Below are positions 42,652-53,054 of a stretch of DNA of 64,000 bases, piece after piece. This DNA comes from Bacillus sanguinis. Lineage in GTDB: Bacteria; Bacillota; Bacilli; Bacillales; Bacillaceae_G. A program made the translations under genes and the position numbers. Every line of letters begins with the position of its first letter. Position 1 is the first letter of the stretch. The DNA lies in contig NZ_BOQB01000085.1 of NCBI RefSeq assembly GCF_018332475.1, forward strand, positions 1 through 64,000, in the 5' to 3' direction. The notes beneath the pieces were generated by a model. That model had not been told where the DNA came from. It made no database searches and worked only from the letters and a program-made list of their open reading frames with translations.

Positions 42652-45354
42652 TAGAAATTTTATAAATTGATGACTCGTAAGTGGTTTACTGAAATAGTAG
42701 CCTTGCATATATTTGCAGTTGTTTTTTTGAAGAAATTTAAGTTGTTTTTCTGTTTCAATTCCTTCAGCAATGACAGAGAGATTTAACGTATTTGCAAGGG
42801 AAAGGATAGTGGAAACGATGGCTCTTTCCTCAGGTCGATGATCGGCTAGTTGTGTAAATTCCCTCGGTACTTTTAATGTATCGATAGGGAAAATGGATAA
42901 ATAAGCGAGAGAAGAATAGCCGGTACCGAAGTCATCAATGGACGTTTGAATACCATATTCCTTTAATTGTTTTAGTCTTGATAATGTTTCTTTTTCATCA
43001 ATCATTGCAATTCGTTCTGTTAACTCAAGTATTACATGCTTTGGATTGACTTTAATGTCTGTTATTATTTGTGAAATGTTCTTGATTAAATTTTCTTGCT
43101 GGAACTCTTTTGCGGATAAGTTCACACTTATTTTTAAATCTGTGTAGCCGAAAGTATGCCATATTGTTAACTGGCGACAAGATTCTTTTAATACCCAATG
43201 ACCGAGTGGAACGACTTGTGGTGTCTCTTCTACAATTGGAATGAATTCACATGGCGGAATGTCACCAAGGAGGGGGTGTTTCCAGCGTATTAATGCTTCA
43301 GCCCCAATAATCTTTTTCGTCGTAATATCAATTTGTGGTTGATAGACGAGATAAAACTCTTCGTTTACTAAAGCGAGTGGTAAATCTTTTTCAATTCGAG
43401 CTTTTCGTTCCATTTTTTTATACAATTCTTTCGTGTACAGAGAGCTACCGTTTTTCCCTTGATTTTTTGCTTCGTACATAGCCATATCAGCATGCTGTAA
43501 AATGGACAATGGATCTGCACCTGCTTCAGGATATATCGCAATCCCGATGCTCGGTGAGATTTGTAAATGTTGATTTTCGATTTCGAATGGTTCGTTCATA
43601 GCTGCTACAATTGTATCAGCTATTTTTTTTACATCTGGCCTCTTTTTATAATTTTCGATAAGGATTGTGAACTCATCACCGGCTAGCCGGGCCAGCTTCA
43701 TATTTGGTGTCGATAGTCTTTCGAGTCTTTTTGCTACTGCAATTAATAGAAGGTCTCCTACCCTATGACCGAGGGTATCATTAATAACTTTAAAGCGGTC
43801 TAAATCGAGAAACATAACAGCGAAAGGCTTTTTTGATATTTCGGATCGAGCAATCGCTTGTTCTACATATTGATGAAATGCACGGCGATTTGCAAGCTCT
43901 GTTAACGTATCATGATAGGCTAGAAAATTAATTTGTTCTTGTTGTTGTTTGCTTTCTGTAATATCTTTAATCATTAAATAAACCCCAGAAATATGATCCT
44001 TTAAAAAGATAGGAACAGCTGTAACATGCAAGTAGTAAATATCTCTATTTTTATGATATGCCCGTATTTCTAAAGAAATAGATTTCCCCTTTTTTACCCG
44101 ATGAAAGGCATTAATGATTTCTTCCAAATCTTCTTCATACGTAAGTGAATAGTATGGTTGTTTTAACAATTCATTCGTTTGATAACCGAGTAAGGTAGTA
44201 CCGGCGTTGTTCACATTGAGGAAATTACCGTACAAATCTAAAGTGAAGATTGGATCTGGATGGTGCTCGTATAAAGATTTAAACATTTGTTGGTTATGGT
44301 AAAGTTCATTTTTTTGTTCTACTAAATCTTCTGTACGTAGTTCAATTTGTTTTTCGAGTTCTAAGTTGAATTGCATTTGAGCTAGTAATAATATTTTATT
44401 TTGTTTTCGAACTAAACTATGGCGTATGAGAACGAAGGAGAAAGTTATCATAAGCCCTATTACTACAATAGGTGCAAAAACGTATTCAACTAATATAAAA
44501 ACAATAAGCATGACTACAGAAATATAAGGTAATGACAATCTGATCGATTCCCCAAGTTTAGGTGTTAATAGTACTTGCTCTTGTCTTTCAGGTTCTTTTG
44601 TATGCAGAATACAGGCGATTGCTACTAGTACTAAAGTTGCTTGATAGAGAGGAGTAATTGTAAACATAGAATACTCGGGTGTGAAGTATTTGATATAAGC
44701 ATAAATTGCATCTGTAGTAGCATATAAAAGTAAGGCACCGCCAAGAATTGCGCCGACTTTTTTTGATAATAACGATAATGGCTTGAATAACAAATTGATT
44801 CCTATTAAAAGAAAAAGTAAATCAGCCATTGGATAGGCAAGTTGAACAAATATGTCGACATAGGATGTTGAAGAAACGTAAATGGTTCGTTCAATAAGTA
44901 AGTAGTAACTTAAAGTAAATTGGGCTGTAACGATGATACAAATATCACATATCATAAAGAGCTTTTCTAATAAATCACGGTTATAAATGATTTCATATAG
45001 AAAGGCGACTGCAAAGTTAATTAAAAAAAGTAGGTAAAAAAAATCGGACGGATCAACGAACGTATAGTAGTCCTTTAAAATTAAACGTTGATAGGCAACG
45101 ACAATATCACCAATGAAATAAGAGAGGGTTCCAAAAGATAAAATGGTCCAAAATAAACGAGGTAACCCTTCCTTCCTATTTGAAAAATAAAGTATATAAC
45201 TACAAGCGATAATATCAATGAATAAGGTACTCATTCCAATTAAAATTTGAAAAGGAAATGAGTATTCATATAGAAAAGGCATTGCCACGTAATGAATTGC
45301 TACAGACAACAATATAATGCTTATAAGAATACTTACATGTGTTTGTTTTTTCAT
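42625..45354 (-). CDS. Membrane-bound PAS-GGDEF-EAL cyclic-di-GMP protein
   Basis: This 909-residue protein has about nine N-terminal membrane helices (residues 1-330), a PAS domain (about 355-475), a GGDEF domain with the site as AGDEF (558-562), and an EAL domain with EAL at 686-688 in GAEALIRW. The EAL domain keeps NLSAKEF, ELTER, DDFGTGYSSLAYL and AEGIETEKQL, but the usual LKID appears as LKVP. It may both make and degrade c-di-GMP. AGDEF can be active or regulatory, so the net activity is uncertain. It is convergent with the DUF975 genes. Confidence 0.9.
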   Translation of the reverse strand: MKKQTHVSILISIILLSVAIHYVAMPFLYEYSFPFQILIGMSTLFIDIIACSYILYFSNRKEGLPRLFWTILSFGTLSYFIGDIVVAYQRLILKDYYTFVDPSDFFYLLFLINFAVAFLYEIIYNRDLLEKLFMICDICIIVTAQFTLSYYLLIERTIYVSSTSYVDIFVQLAYPMADLLFLLIGINLLFKPLSLLSKKVGAILGGALLLYATTDAIYAYIKYFTPEYSMFTITPLYQATLVLVAIACILHTKEPERQEQVLLTPKLGESIRLSLPYISVVMLIVFILVEYVFAPIVVIGLMITFSFVLIRHSLVRKQNKILLLAQMQFNLELEKQIELRTEDLVEQKNELYHNQQMFKSLYEHHPDPIFTLDLYGNFLNVNNAGTTLLGYQTNELLKQPYYSLTYEEDLEEIINAFHRVKKGKSISLEIRAYHKNRDIYYLHVTAVPIFLKDHISGVYLMIKDITESKQQQEQINFLAYHDTLTELANRRAFHQYVEQAIARSEISKKPFAVMFLDLDRFKVINDTLGHRVGDLLLIAVAKRLERLSTPNMKLARLAGDEFTILIENYKKRPDVKKIADTIVAAMNEPFEIENQHLQISPSIGIAIYPEAGADPLSILQHADMAMYEAKNQGKNGSSLYTKELYKKMERKARIEKDLPLALVNEEFYLVYQPQIDITTKKIIGAEALIRWKHPLLGDIPPCEFIPIVEETPQVVPLGHWVLKESCRQLTIWHTFGYTDLKISVNLSAKEFQQENLIKNISQIITDIKVNPKHVILELTERIAMIDEKETLSRLKQLKEYGIQTSIDDFGTGYSSLAYLSIFPIDTLKVPREFTQLADHRPEERAIVSTILSLANTLNLSVIAEGIETEKQLKFLQKNNCKYMQGYYFSKPLTSHQFIKFLQKTPSMNQ

Positions 45355-45510
45355 TTATCTCACCCACGATATATACATATGAATTCCTCGTCCTCTTTTT
45401 ATTTTTTTATTGCTTCTTAAAAAATATATATAATTTCTATACTTATTTTGCACAGGTATAGCGAGTTATAAAAATAGATTTTAATAATTCTCGTTTCTTC
45501 CTCCAACATA

Positions 45511-45540
45511 TCGACATAGGAATTTGAAGTTTGCTATAAT
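45511..45540 (+). promoter_or_regulatory. nuo operon promoter
   Basis: TCGACA (45511-45516) and TATAAT (45535-45540) are separated by 18 bp, and TGC before the -10 makes it an extended -10. It lies about 110 bp before nuoA. The rest of the 296-bp gap is AT-rich, with nothing else supported. Confidence 0.65.
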
Positions 45541-45650
45541 GATTAAAATAGTTGCATTATTTAGAAAAATTTAAAAATAATAATTACTGCAACTAGGACA
45601 TATTGTTTACTAAGTGAACTTGTTCTTAATTCAGGGGGGAGGGTTTCACA

Positions 45651-46019
45651 ATGGCAAGTGTATATGAAAATAGTTATATGATCGTTTTGATTTTCTTGCT
45701 ATTAGGCATATTGCTGCCGGTAGTGGCTCTTACATTAGGAAGGATGCTGCGTCCAAACAAACCAAGTGCAGCGAAAGCGACGACGTATGAGAGTGGGATT
45801 GAGCCTTTTCATGATGCAAATATTCGGTTTCATGCTCGTTATTATATTTTTGCTTTATTGTTTGTCATCTTTGATGTAGAAACTTTATTTTTATATCCAT
45901 GGGCTGTTGCATATGACAAGCTCGGTTTATTTGCACTGATTGAAATGCTCATCTTTGTTGTAATGTTGCTAGTTGGATTAGCGTATGCTTGGAAAAAGAA
46001 GGTGTTACAATGGTTATAA
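45651..46019 (+). CDS. nuoA: NADH-quinone oxidoreductase subunit A
   Basis: This 122-residue protein has three membrane helices and the NuoA signature [33 protein letters not shown], where the acidic residues are conserved. It sits in the membrane arm near the quinone site. GGGGGGAGGG precedes the ATG. It overlaps nuoB by 10 bp. Confidence 0.95.
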
Positions 46020-46528
46020 ATTTTGAGGAATTACATCCAAATGAACGAGCGGAATTAGAACGAAATATCTTTTTTTCTACATTGGAGCAATTGAAAGGAT
46101 GGGCACGGAGCAATTCTTTATGGCCGATGACATTCGGACTGGCATGCTGTGCAATTGAAATGATGGGAGTAGGTTCATCACATTACGATTTAGATCGATT
46201 TGGGTCATTTTTTCGGACTTCACCAAGGCAATCGGACGTTATGATTGTGTCGGGAACGGTAACGAAGAAGATGGCTCCTATTGTTCGGCGTTTATACGAT
46301 CAAATGCCTGAGCCAAAATGGGTTATTGCAATGGGATCTTGTGCGACAGCAGGTGGTCCATATGTAAATTCATACGCTGTTGTGAAAGGTGTAGATCAAA
46401 TTGTGCCAGTTGATGTGTATATTCCTGGCTGCCCACCAAATCCTGCCGCTTTAATTTATGGAATTAATAAATTGAAAGAAAAAATTCGTTACGAGGCAAA
46501 GACAGGAAAGCAGGTGACGAATAAATGA
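46010..46528 (+). CDS. nuoB: NADH-quinone oxidoreductase subunit B
   Basis: This 172-residue subunit carries the N2 4Fe-4S cluster, with ligands in [19 protein letters not shown] and PGCPPNP. It passes electrons to quinone. The start at 46010 ([10 protein letters not shown]) overlaps nuoA; the frame from 45989 is longer but not supported. It overlaps nuoC by 4 bp (ATGA). Confidence 0.95.
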
Positions 46529-47784
46529 GTGATCCAAGCAAAGAATTAGAGGATTTGAAAAGAGAAGCAGCTAAGCGTGCGAAAGAAGAGGCGAGAAAGC
46601 GTCTCGTTGCGAAACATGATGCAGAAATAAGTGAACTTGAGGAAGAAGATCAGGAAAAAGAGAAAGCGCTACCAAAAAATAATGAAATGACTGTGGAAGA
46701 AGCAAAACGACGCGCAGCTGCGGCCGCAAAAGAGAAAGCAGCGGCATTAGCGAGGCAAAAAAGAGAAGGAACAGAAGAGATAACGGAAGAAGGAAAGGCC
46801 AAAGCGAAAGCGAAGGCAGCCGCAGCGGCGAAAGCAAAAGCGGCAGCGTTAGCGAAGCAAAAAAGAGAGGGAGCAGAAGGGGTAACGGAAGAAGAAAAGG
46901 CGAAAGCGAAGGCGAAGGCAGCCGCAGCGGCGAAAGCAAAAGCGGCAGCGTTAGCGAAGCAAAAAAGAGAAGGAACAGAAGAGATAACGGAAGAAGAAAA
47001 GGCCAAAGCGAAAGCGAAGGCAGCCGCAGCGGCGAAAGCAAAAGCAGCGGCATTAGCGAGGCAAAAAAGAGAAGGAACAGAGAAGATAACGGAAGAAGAA
47101 AAGGCCAAAGCGAAGGCGAAGGCCGTGGCGGCAGCAAAGGCAGCGGCGTTAGCGAAGCAGAAGGTCTCGCAAGGTGATGGGGATTTAGGCGATGAAAAGG
47201 TGAAGGCAATTGCAGCGGCGAAGGCAAAAGCGGCTGCAGCTGCAAGAGCGAAGAAAAAGGACGTTGAAGGTAAGAAGGAAGAGGAGCCGAAGCCGGAAGA
47301 GCCATCTGTGAATCAATCTTATTTAAATCAGTATGTTGAAGTTATTAAGGGAAAAGTAGGAGAGGATACATTAGTAGATTCCTACATTAATAAACTTTCA
47401 AAAGATGTGCCAACTCTTGTGGTAGAGACTTCCAAATATTATGAAGTAATGGAGTTACTGAGATTCCATGAGGGACTTGCATTTGATTATATGTCAGAGC
47501 TACATGCGACGGATTTTGTGACACATATGGAAGTGTATGTTCATTTATTTTCATATGGAAAGAAACAGTCAGTAGCGGTAAAGGTGAAGCTGGATAGGGA
47601 AGCGCCTCAAGTAGAATCGGTGACAGCGCTTTGGAAAGGAGCGGACTGGCCAGAGCGGGAAGCATATGATTTGCTCGGCATTGTATTTAAGGGGCATCCG
47701 AATTTATCACGCATTTTAATGCCAGATGATTGGATAGGTCACCCGCTTAGAAAAGATTATGAACCGTATGATGTGGAGGTGTAG
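46525..47784 (+). CDS. nuoC: NADH-quinone oxidoreductase subunit C with Ala/Lys repeat extension
   Basis: The C-terminal ~160 residues (about 260-419) are the normal NuoC (30-kDa) domain: [43 protein letters not shown] and the terminal HPLRKDYEP. The N-terminal ~260 residues are a charged Ala/Lys/Glu region with near-identical 34-residue repeats (units start near residues 59, 93, 127, 161, 195), probably helical. Ordinary NuoC is under about 220 residues. Function of the extension is unknown. It is translationally coupled to nuoB by ATGA and lies 3 bp from nuoD. Confidence 0.93.
46699..47208 (+). repeat. 102-bp tandem repeats inside nuoC
   Basis: The clearest units begin at 46801, 46903, 47005 and 47107 with an exact 102-bp period (34 codons), plus a diverged unit from 46699. 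Copies 2-4 are nearly identical in DNA, and the last is degenerate. Repeat number is likely to vary among strains. Confidence 0.88.
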
Positions 47785-47787
47785 CTA

Positions 47788-48888
47788 ATGATACGTACGG
47801 AAGAAATGCTTTTGAATGTAGGGCCTCAGCATCCGAGTACGCATGGTGTGTTCAGGCTTGTTATTAAAATTGACGGGGAAATTATTAAAGAAGCTACACC
47901 GGTTATTGGATATTTGCATCGCGGAACCGAAAAGATTGCAGAGAGCTTACAGTATACGCAAATTATTCCTTATACAGATCGGATGGACTATTTATCGGCC
48001 ATGACGAATAATTACGTCATTTGCCATGCTGTAGAGACGATGATGGGGCTTGAAATCCCGGAGCGGGCCGAATACTTGCGAGTTCTTGCAATGGAGCTTG
48101 GAAGGATTGCGAGCCACCTCGTTTGGTGGGGGACGAATCTTCTTGATATAGGAGCAGTTAGCCCGTTTTTGTACGCGTTTCGTGAGCGCGAGATGATTAT
48201 AAATTTATTAAACGAATTATGCGGTGCGCGGCTTACTTTTAACTATATGAGAGTCGGCGGTGTGAAATGGGATGCACCGGATGGTTGGATTGAAAAAGTG
48301 GAAGAATTTGTTCCGTATATGAGAGAACAATTGGCAGGTTATCATGATCTCGTTAGTGGCAATGAGATTTTCTTAAATCGTGTAAAAGGCGTTGGTATAT
48401 ATAGCGCGGAAGAAGCGATTTCGTATTCTTTAAGCGGAGCGAATTTGCGGTGTACCGGCGTAAACTGGGATCTTCGCAAGGATGAACCGTACTCCATTTA
48501 TGATCGTTTTGATTTCGATATTCCTGTTGGGGGTGTGGGAGATGCTTGGGATCGTTATGTTTGCCGCATGCAAGAGATTGAGGAGTCATTAAAAATTGTT
48601 GAGCAAGCTGTCCAGCAGTTCCCGAAAGACGGAGCTGTGCTAGCGAAAGTGCCGAAAATCATTAAGGCGCCTAAAGGGGAAGCGTTCGTCCGTATAGAAT
48701 CGCCGCGAGGAGAGATTGGTTGCTATATTGCTAGTGATGGAAAGAAAGAGCCGTACCGCTTGAAGTTTCGCAGGCCGTCTTTTTACAATTTGCAAATTTT
48801 ACCGAAGTTATTGAAAGGTGAAAACATCGCCAATTTAATTACGATTTTAGGTGGAGTTGATATTGTACTTGGGGAGGTTGATGGCTAA
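47788..48888 (+). CDS. nuoD: NADH-quinone oxidoreductase subunit D
   Basis: This 366-residue 49-kDa subunit has LNVGPQHPSTHGVFRLV, the quinone-site region YLHRGTEKIAESLQYTQ and PRGEIGCYIASDGKKEPYRLKFR. With NuoB it forms the quinone-binding pocket. It is not fused to NuoC. Length is shorter than in proteobacteria, as is usual in bacilli. Its stop overlaps the nuoH start by one base. Confidence 0.95.
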   Translation: MIRTEEMLLNVGPQHPSTHGVFRLVIKIDGEIIKEATPVIGYLHRGTEKIAESLQYTQIIPYTDRMDYLSAMTNNYVICHAVETMMGLEIPERAEYLRVLAMELGRIASHLVWWGTNLLDIGAVSPFLYAFREREMIINLLNELCGARLTFNYMRVGGVKWDAPDGWIEKVEEFVPYMREQLAGYHDLVSGNEIFLNRVKGVGIYSAEEAISYSLSGANLRCTGVNWDLRKDEPYSIYDRFDFDIPVGGVGDAWDRYVCRMQEIEESLKIVEQAVQQFPKDGAVLAKVPKIIKAPKGEAFVRIESPRGEIGCYIASDGKKEPYRLKFRRPSFYNLQILPKLLKGENIANLITILGGVDIVLGEVDG

Positions 48889-49889
48889 TGATTGAAACGC
48901 TCTTACAATCACCTTCAAGCTGGACGAATTTCTTCATTTTTTTCGGGTTAGCGGTGCTTCTATTATTTGCAGTCCTAGGCTTCGTTACATATGGTATTTT
49001 GGCAGAACGGAAAGTGATGGGTTTTATGCAAGGGCGGATTGGCCCAAACCAAGTTGGGGGCCGGTTCGGTTTACTGCAAACGGTAGCTGATGTTTTAAAA
49101 CTATTGCTGAAAGAAGATAGTATTCCGAAAGCGGCAGATAAACCGTTGTTTATATTAGCGCCTGTCATTGCATTCGCACCGGCATTTATGGTGCTTGCAG
49201 TTATCCCGTTTACTGATAAATTTCAGTTCGCGGATATTGGCGTAGGCTTACTGTATTACATTGCTGTTTCTGGTATTACGACGATTGGTGTCGTAACCGG
49301 AGGATGGGCATCAAATAATAAATATTCCCTTTTAGGAGGGATGCGTGCGGCGGCGCAAATGATTTCTTATGAAATTCCGCTCGTAATGAGTGTAATTGGC
49401 GTCGTTTTGTTAGCTGGTAGCCTGAATTTAAATGAAATTGTAGCGGGGCAGGAGAATGTTTGGTACATTTTCGTGCAGCCAATCGGTTTTGTCGTTTTCT
49501 TAATCGCAGCGGTAGCGGAGTTAAATAGGACACCGTTCGATTTACCAGAAGCAGAGTCGGAACTTGTTTCTGGATATCATACGGAATACTCAGGATTTCG
49601 CTGGGCGTTTTTCATGCTTTCAGAGTACGTATATTTCTTCGGAATGGCATCTTTAATTACAGTGCTCTTTTTAGGTGGATGGAATCCAGTTATGTTCCTT
49701 GGATTTATTCCAGGAGCTGTATGGTTTGCTTTGAAATTTAGCAGTGTAGTCTTTCTATTAATCTGGTTCCGCGTTACGTTTCCGCGTATAAGAGGGGACC
49801 AGTTAATGGAGTTTGGCTGGAAAGTATTATTGCCAATTGCACTTGCAAATATTTTCTTAACGGCATTGATTAAGGAGTTATTCTTCTAA
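48888..49889 (+). CDS. nuoH: NADH-quinone oxidoreductase subunit H
   Basis: This 333-residue protein has eight membrane helices and the NuoH signatures AERKVMGFMQGRIGPNQVG and ELNRTPFDLPEAESELVSGYHTEYSG. It forms part of the quinone chamber between the two arms of the complex. It overlaps nuoD by one base, and nuoI follows after 25 bp. Confidence 0.95.
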   Translation: MIETLLQSPSSWTNFFIFFGLAVLLLFAVLGFVTYGILAERKVMGFMQGRIGPNQVGGRFGLLQTVADVLKLLLKEDSIPKAADKPLFILAPVIAFAPAFMVLAVIPFTDKFQFADIGVGLLYYIAVSGITTIGVVTGGWASNNKYSLLGGMRAAAQMISYEIPLVMSVIGVVLLAGSLNLNEIVAGQENVWYIFVQPIGFVVFLIAAVAELNRTPFDLPEAESELVSGYHTEYSGFRWAFFMLSEYVYFFGMASLITVLFLGGWNPVMFLGFIPGAVWFALKFSSVVFLLIWFRVTFPRIRGDQLMEFGWKVLLPIALANIFLTALIKELFF

Positions 49890-49914
49890 TCTATGAGGGG
49901 GGTGCCAGTAAGAG

Positions 49915-50334
49915 ATGAAAGGACTATTTAAAGGATTAAAATATACATTAAGCAATTTGAGTAAGAAGAAGGTGACTTATGATTATCCGAATCAACCGTT
50001 GCCGTTGCCAGACCGCTTTCGAGGTATTCAAAAATTTTATCCGGAAAAGTGTATTGTTTGTAACCAGTGCTCCAACATTTGTCCGACAGACTGTATTCAG
50101 TTAACGGGGAAAAAACATCCGGATCCTACGAAAAAAGGGAAAATTATCGACACGTATGATATTAATTTTGAAATTTGTATTCTTTGTGATTTATGTACAG
50201 AAGTTTGTCCGACAGAGGCGATTGTTATGACAAATAACTTTGAGCTCGCGGAATATTCACGTGATGATTTATTTAAAAATTTGCAGTGGCTTGACGAAAA
50301 CGACGAAAACGTCAGGAAGGAGAATAAAGCATGA
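49915..50334 (+). CDS. nuoI: NADH-quinone oxidoreductase subunit I
   Basis: This 139-residue protein has two 4Fe-4S motifs, CIVCNQCSNICP and CILCDLCTEVCP, which carry clusters N6a and N6b. It connects the electron-input part to NuoB. With no nuoEFG present, it is the likely docking site for the electron donor. GAGGGGGGTG lies upstream. It overlaps nuoJ by 4 bp. Confidence 0.95.
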   Translation: MKGLFKGLKYTLSNLSKKKVTYDYPNQPLPLPDRFRGIQKFYPEKCIVCNQCSNICPTDCIQLTGKKHPDPTKKGKIIDTYDINFEICILCDLCTEVCPTEAIVMTNNFELAEYSRDDLFKNLQWLDENDENVRKENKA

Positions 50335-50855
50335 ATGGCGAGTTTGTAGCATTCTTTATCCTATCCTTGTCTGCAATTATCGGCGGTATTCTTATGTTGA
50401 ACTTAACGAAAGTCATGCATATGATGCTAGCTCTCGTTCTGACATTCCTCAGCATTGCAGGTTTGTACTTTCTTTTATCGGCCGAATTTATCGGAGTTGC
50501 ACAAATTTTACTTTACTCTGGTGCGATCACAATTATTATGATTTTTGGCATTATGTTAACGCAACATAACGCAGAAAATGAATCGCGTCTTACTCTTCGA
50601 AAATGGATTATCTTCTTTGCGGTTGTAGCATTTGGGGCAGTTATGTATTTCGCTGTTAACAATATTGATTTTGCAAATGAAAGCACACAAGGAAGTTTAC
50701 CTCTCCATGAAAAAAACACACTTCAAATCGGTACACTTCTCTATTCAGAATATATTATTCCGTTTGAGTTAACATCAGTTATTTTACTTGTAGCACTTGT
50801 TGGCGCGATTATTCTTGCGAAGAAGGATGAGAAAGAGGAGGATTCCAATGAGTAG
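50331..50855 (+). CDS. nuoJ: NADH-quinone oxidoreductase subunit J
   Basis: This 174-residue subunit has about five membrane helices and the conserved [22 protein letters not shown] segment. It belongs to the membrane arm. Its C-terminal reading frame overlaps the nuoK start by 8 bp. Confidence 0.94.
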   Translation: MNGEFVAFFILSLSAIIGGILMLNLTKVMHMMLALVLTFLSIAGLYFLLSAEFIGVAQILLYSGAITIIMIFGIMLTQHNAENESRLTLRKWIIFFAVVAFGAVMYFAVNNIDFANESTQGSLPLHEKNTLQIGTLLYSEYIIPFELTSVILLVALVGAIILAKKDEKEEDSNE

Positions 50856-51162
50856 CGTTCCTGCTTCTGCATATTTAACACTTGCGATTATTTTGTTTTG
50901 CATCGGTTTGTTTGGAGCTTTAACGAAGCGAAATACAGTGATTGTATTAGTTTGTATTGAATTAATGCTGAACGCAGCTAATTTAAATTTAGTAGCGTTT
51001 AGTAAATTAGGTTTGTTTCCAAATTTAACAGGGCAAATTTTCTCTCTGTTTACGATGGCTGTAGCGGCAGCGGAGGCGGCGGTAGGACTCGCTATTTTAA
51101 TTGCTTTGTATCGTAATCGTACGACAGTTCATGTAGATGAAATGGATACGCTCAAAGGATAG
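50848..51162 (+). CDS. nuoK: NADH-quinone oxidoreductase subunit K
   Basis: This 104-residue protein has three membrane helices and the NuoK pattern [17 protein letters not shown], with the conserved Glu, and [19 protein letters not shown]. The ATG at 50848 follows AGAGGAGGATT; the longer frame from 50797 overlaps nuoJ more. Its conserved Glu residues are part of the proton path. Confidence 0.94.
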   Translation: MSSVPASAYLTLAIILFCIGLFGALTKRNTVIVLVCIELMLNAANLNLVAFSKLGLFPNLTGQIFSLFTMAVAAAEAAVGLAILIALYRNRTTVHVDEMDTLKG

Positions 51163-51191
51163 CATTGTGACCGAAAAGGGGGAAGGAAACA

Positions 51192-53054
51192 ATGATCGAT
51201 TATGTATGGCTCATACCGCTTTTCCCGCTTGTTTCGTTTTTGTTATTACTTATATTCGGGAAGAAAATTAGAGAAGGAAGCAGTGTACTTAGTATTTTCT
51301 TCATCTTTCTCTCCTTTATATGTGCGGTACTTGTATTAATAGAAAGATTTTCGACAGTACCAGTGAAGCATAGGTGGGTATGGCTTAGAATTGGAGATAT
51401 TGATATATCGTTTGGCTTTGAAGTGACAGCATTAGGGGCTTTAATGTTGTTTATCGTTACACTTGTGAGTTTACTTGTACATGTGTATTCGAAAGGTTAT
51501 ATGAAAGGTGAGGAAAGATTACCAACCTTTTATGCTTATTTAGGGTTCTTTACATTTGCGATGCTCGGGCTCGTTATATCACCGAATTTATTACAGCTTT
51601 ATATATTTTGGGAGTTAGTAGGCCTTGGTTCATTTTTACTCATCGGTTTTTATTTCTTTAAAGAAGAAGCGAAAGCTGCTGCGAAGAAGGCTTTTATTAT
51701 GACTCGTATTGGAGATGTCGGTTTATTTATTGGGATGATCTTAATTTTCTGGCATGCAGGTAGTTTTGAATATGATGCAATTTTTAGAGCGATTCATACT
51801 GGGGATCTGACGCCTACGATGATTACAGTAACAGCGATATTAATTTTTATCGGTGCAATGGGGAAATCAGGTCAGTTCCCGCTTCATACGTGGTTACCAG
51901 ATGCAATGGAAGGGCCGACGCCTGTTTCGGCACTTATTCATGCAGCGACAATGGTCGCAGCTGGCGTATATTTAGTGGCGACGATGTTTCCTCTATTTTC
52001 AGCAAGTGCGGTGGCGATGCAGACGGTGGCAATCGTTGGAGCCTTCACTGCAATATTTGCGGCTTCCATCGGTCTTGTACAAACGGATATAAAGAGAGTG
52101 CTCGCTTATTCTACAGTTAGCCAGCTCGGGTATATGATGCTCGCGCTAGGATCTGCTGGTTATGTAGCTGGTGTTTTCCATTTAACGACACATGCCTTTT
52201 TTAAAGCGCTACTATTTTTGGCGGCAGGAAGTGTCATTCATGCAGTGCATACGCAAAACATTAATAAAATGGGCGGCTTACAGAAGAAGATGAAAGTAAC
52301 GGGTGCACTATTTTTAATCGGTACGCTTGCAATTAGTGGTGTGCCACTCCTTTCGGGTTTCTTTAGTAAAGATGAAATTCTAGCGGCGACTTGGATGAAC
52401 GGCAATTACGTTTTATTCATATTAGCAGTAACTGCAGCATTCCTAACAGCATTCTACATGTTCCGGTTATACTTCCTTGTCTTCACTGGGGAAGCGAAGA
52501 CGAAGGAAGGTGTGCATGAATCGCCCCGCATTATGACGTATCCGATGATTGTCCTTGGCGTTCTTGCAGTAGTGGCTGGTTATATAAATACACCATGGTT
52601 TGGGACATTTCTCGGGGATTGGCTTACGAAAGATGTGGCATTTAAAGCGAGAGAGGTACATGGACCGGTTTGGATTATGATTGTTGCGACGCTCGTTTCA
52701 TTTGCAGGGATTGCTCTCGCATACTTCATATATGGCAAGAAATCTATTTCTAGAGATTGGGCTGGGGGTGAGGAAGCACCTCACTATAACCTTTTGAAAG
52801 AAAAATATTATGTGGATGAACTATACAATATGACGGTGCTTCCTATTACGAAAGGAATCGCTCATGTGCTTCGCTTGTTTGAGGTGTATGTAGTTGAAGG
52901 AATTGCCGTTTTAATAGGGAGTCTAGTTAAAGGGATAAGCGTACTTGGGTCTAGACTTCAAAACGGAAATGTACAAGTGTACGGGACTGTAACAGCTGTT
53001 TCACTTGCGATACTTGTCATTATTTTGCTCTATACGGGAGGGGATTTACGATGA
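51192..53054 (+). CDS. nuoL: NADH-quinone oxidoreductase subunit L
   Basis: This 620-residue antiporter-like subunit has many membrane helices and LLIGFYFFKEEAKAAAKKAFIMTRIGDVG, plus the HTWLPDAMEGPTPVSALIHAATMVAAGVYL signature with its conserved Lys/His in the proton channel. The C-terminal lateral helix characteristic of NuoL is present. It overlaps nuoM by 4 bp. Confidence 0.95.
   Translation: MIDYVWLIPLFPLVSFLLLLIFGKKIREGSSVLSIFFIFLSFICAVLVLIERFSTVPVKHRWVWLRIGDIDISFGFEVTALGALMLFIVTLVSLLVHVYSKGYMKGEERLPTFYAYLGFFTFAMLGLVISPNLLQLYIFWELVGLGSFLLIGFYFFKEEAKAAAKKAFIMTRIGDVGLFIGMILIFWHAGSFEYDAIFRAIHTGDLTPTMITVTAILIFIGAMGKSGQFPLHTWLPDAMEGPTPVSALIHAATMVAAGVYLVATMFPLFSASAVAMQTVAIVGAFTAIFAASIGLVQTDIKRVLAYSTVSQLGYMMLALGSAGYVAGVFHLTTHAFFKALLFLAAGSVIHAVHTQNINKMGGLQKKMKVTGALFLIGTLAISGVPLLSGFFSKDEILAATWMNGNYVLFILAVTAAFLTAFYMFRLYFLVFTGEAKTKEGVHESPRIMTYPMIVLGVLAVVAGYINTPWFGTFLGDWLTKDVAFKAREVHGPVWIMIVATLVSFAGIALAYFIYGKKSISRDWAGGEEAPHYNLLKEKYYVDELYNMTVLPITKGIAHVLRLFEVYVVEGIAVLIGSLVKGISVLGSRLQNGNVQVYGTVTAVSLAILVIILLYTGGDLR

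Noticed and set aside
46571-47305. Long antisense reading frames (244 and 152 residues) opposite nuoC
   Set aside because: They are by-products of the Ala/Lys-rich 102-bp repeats, which lack stops in several frames. No ribosome binding sites and low-complexity products.
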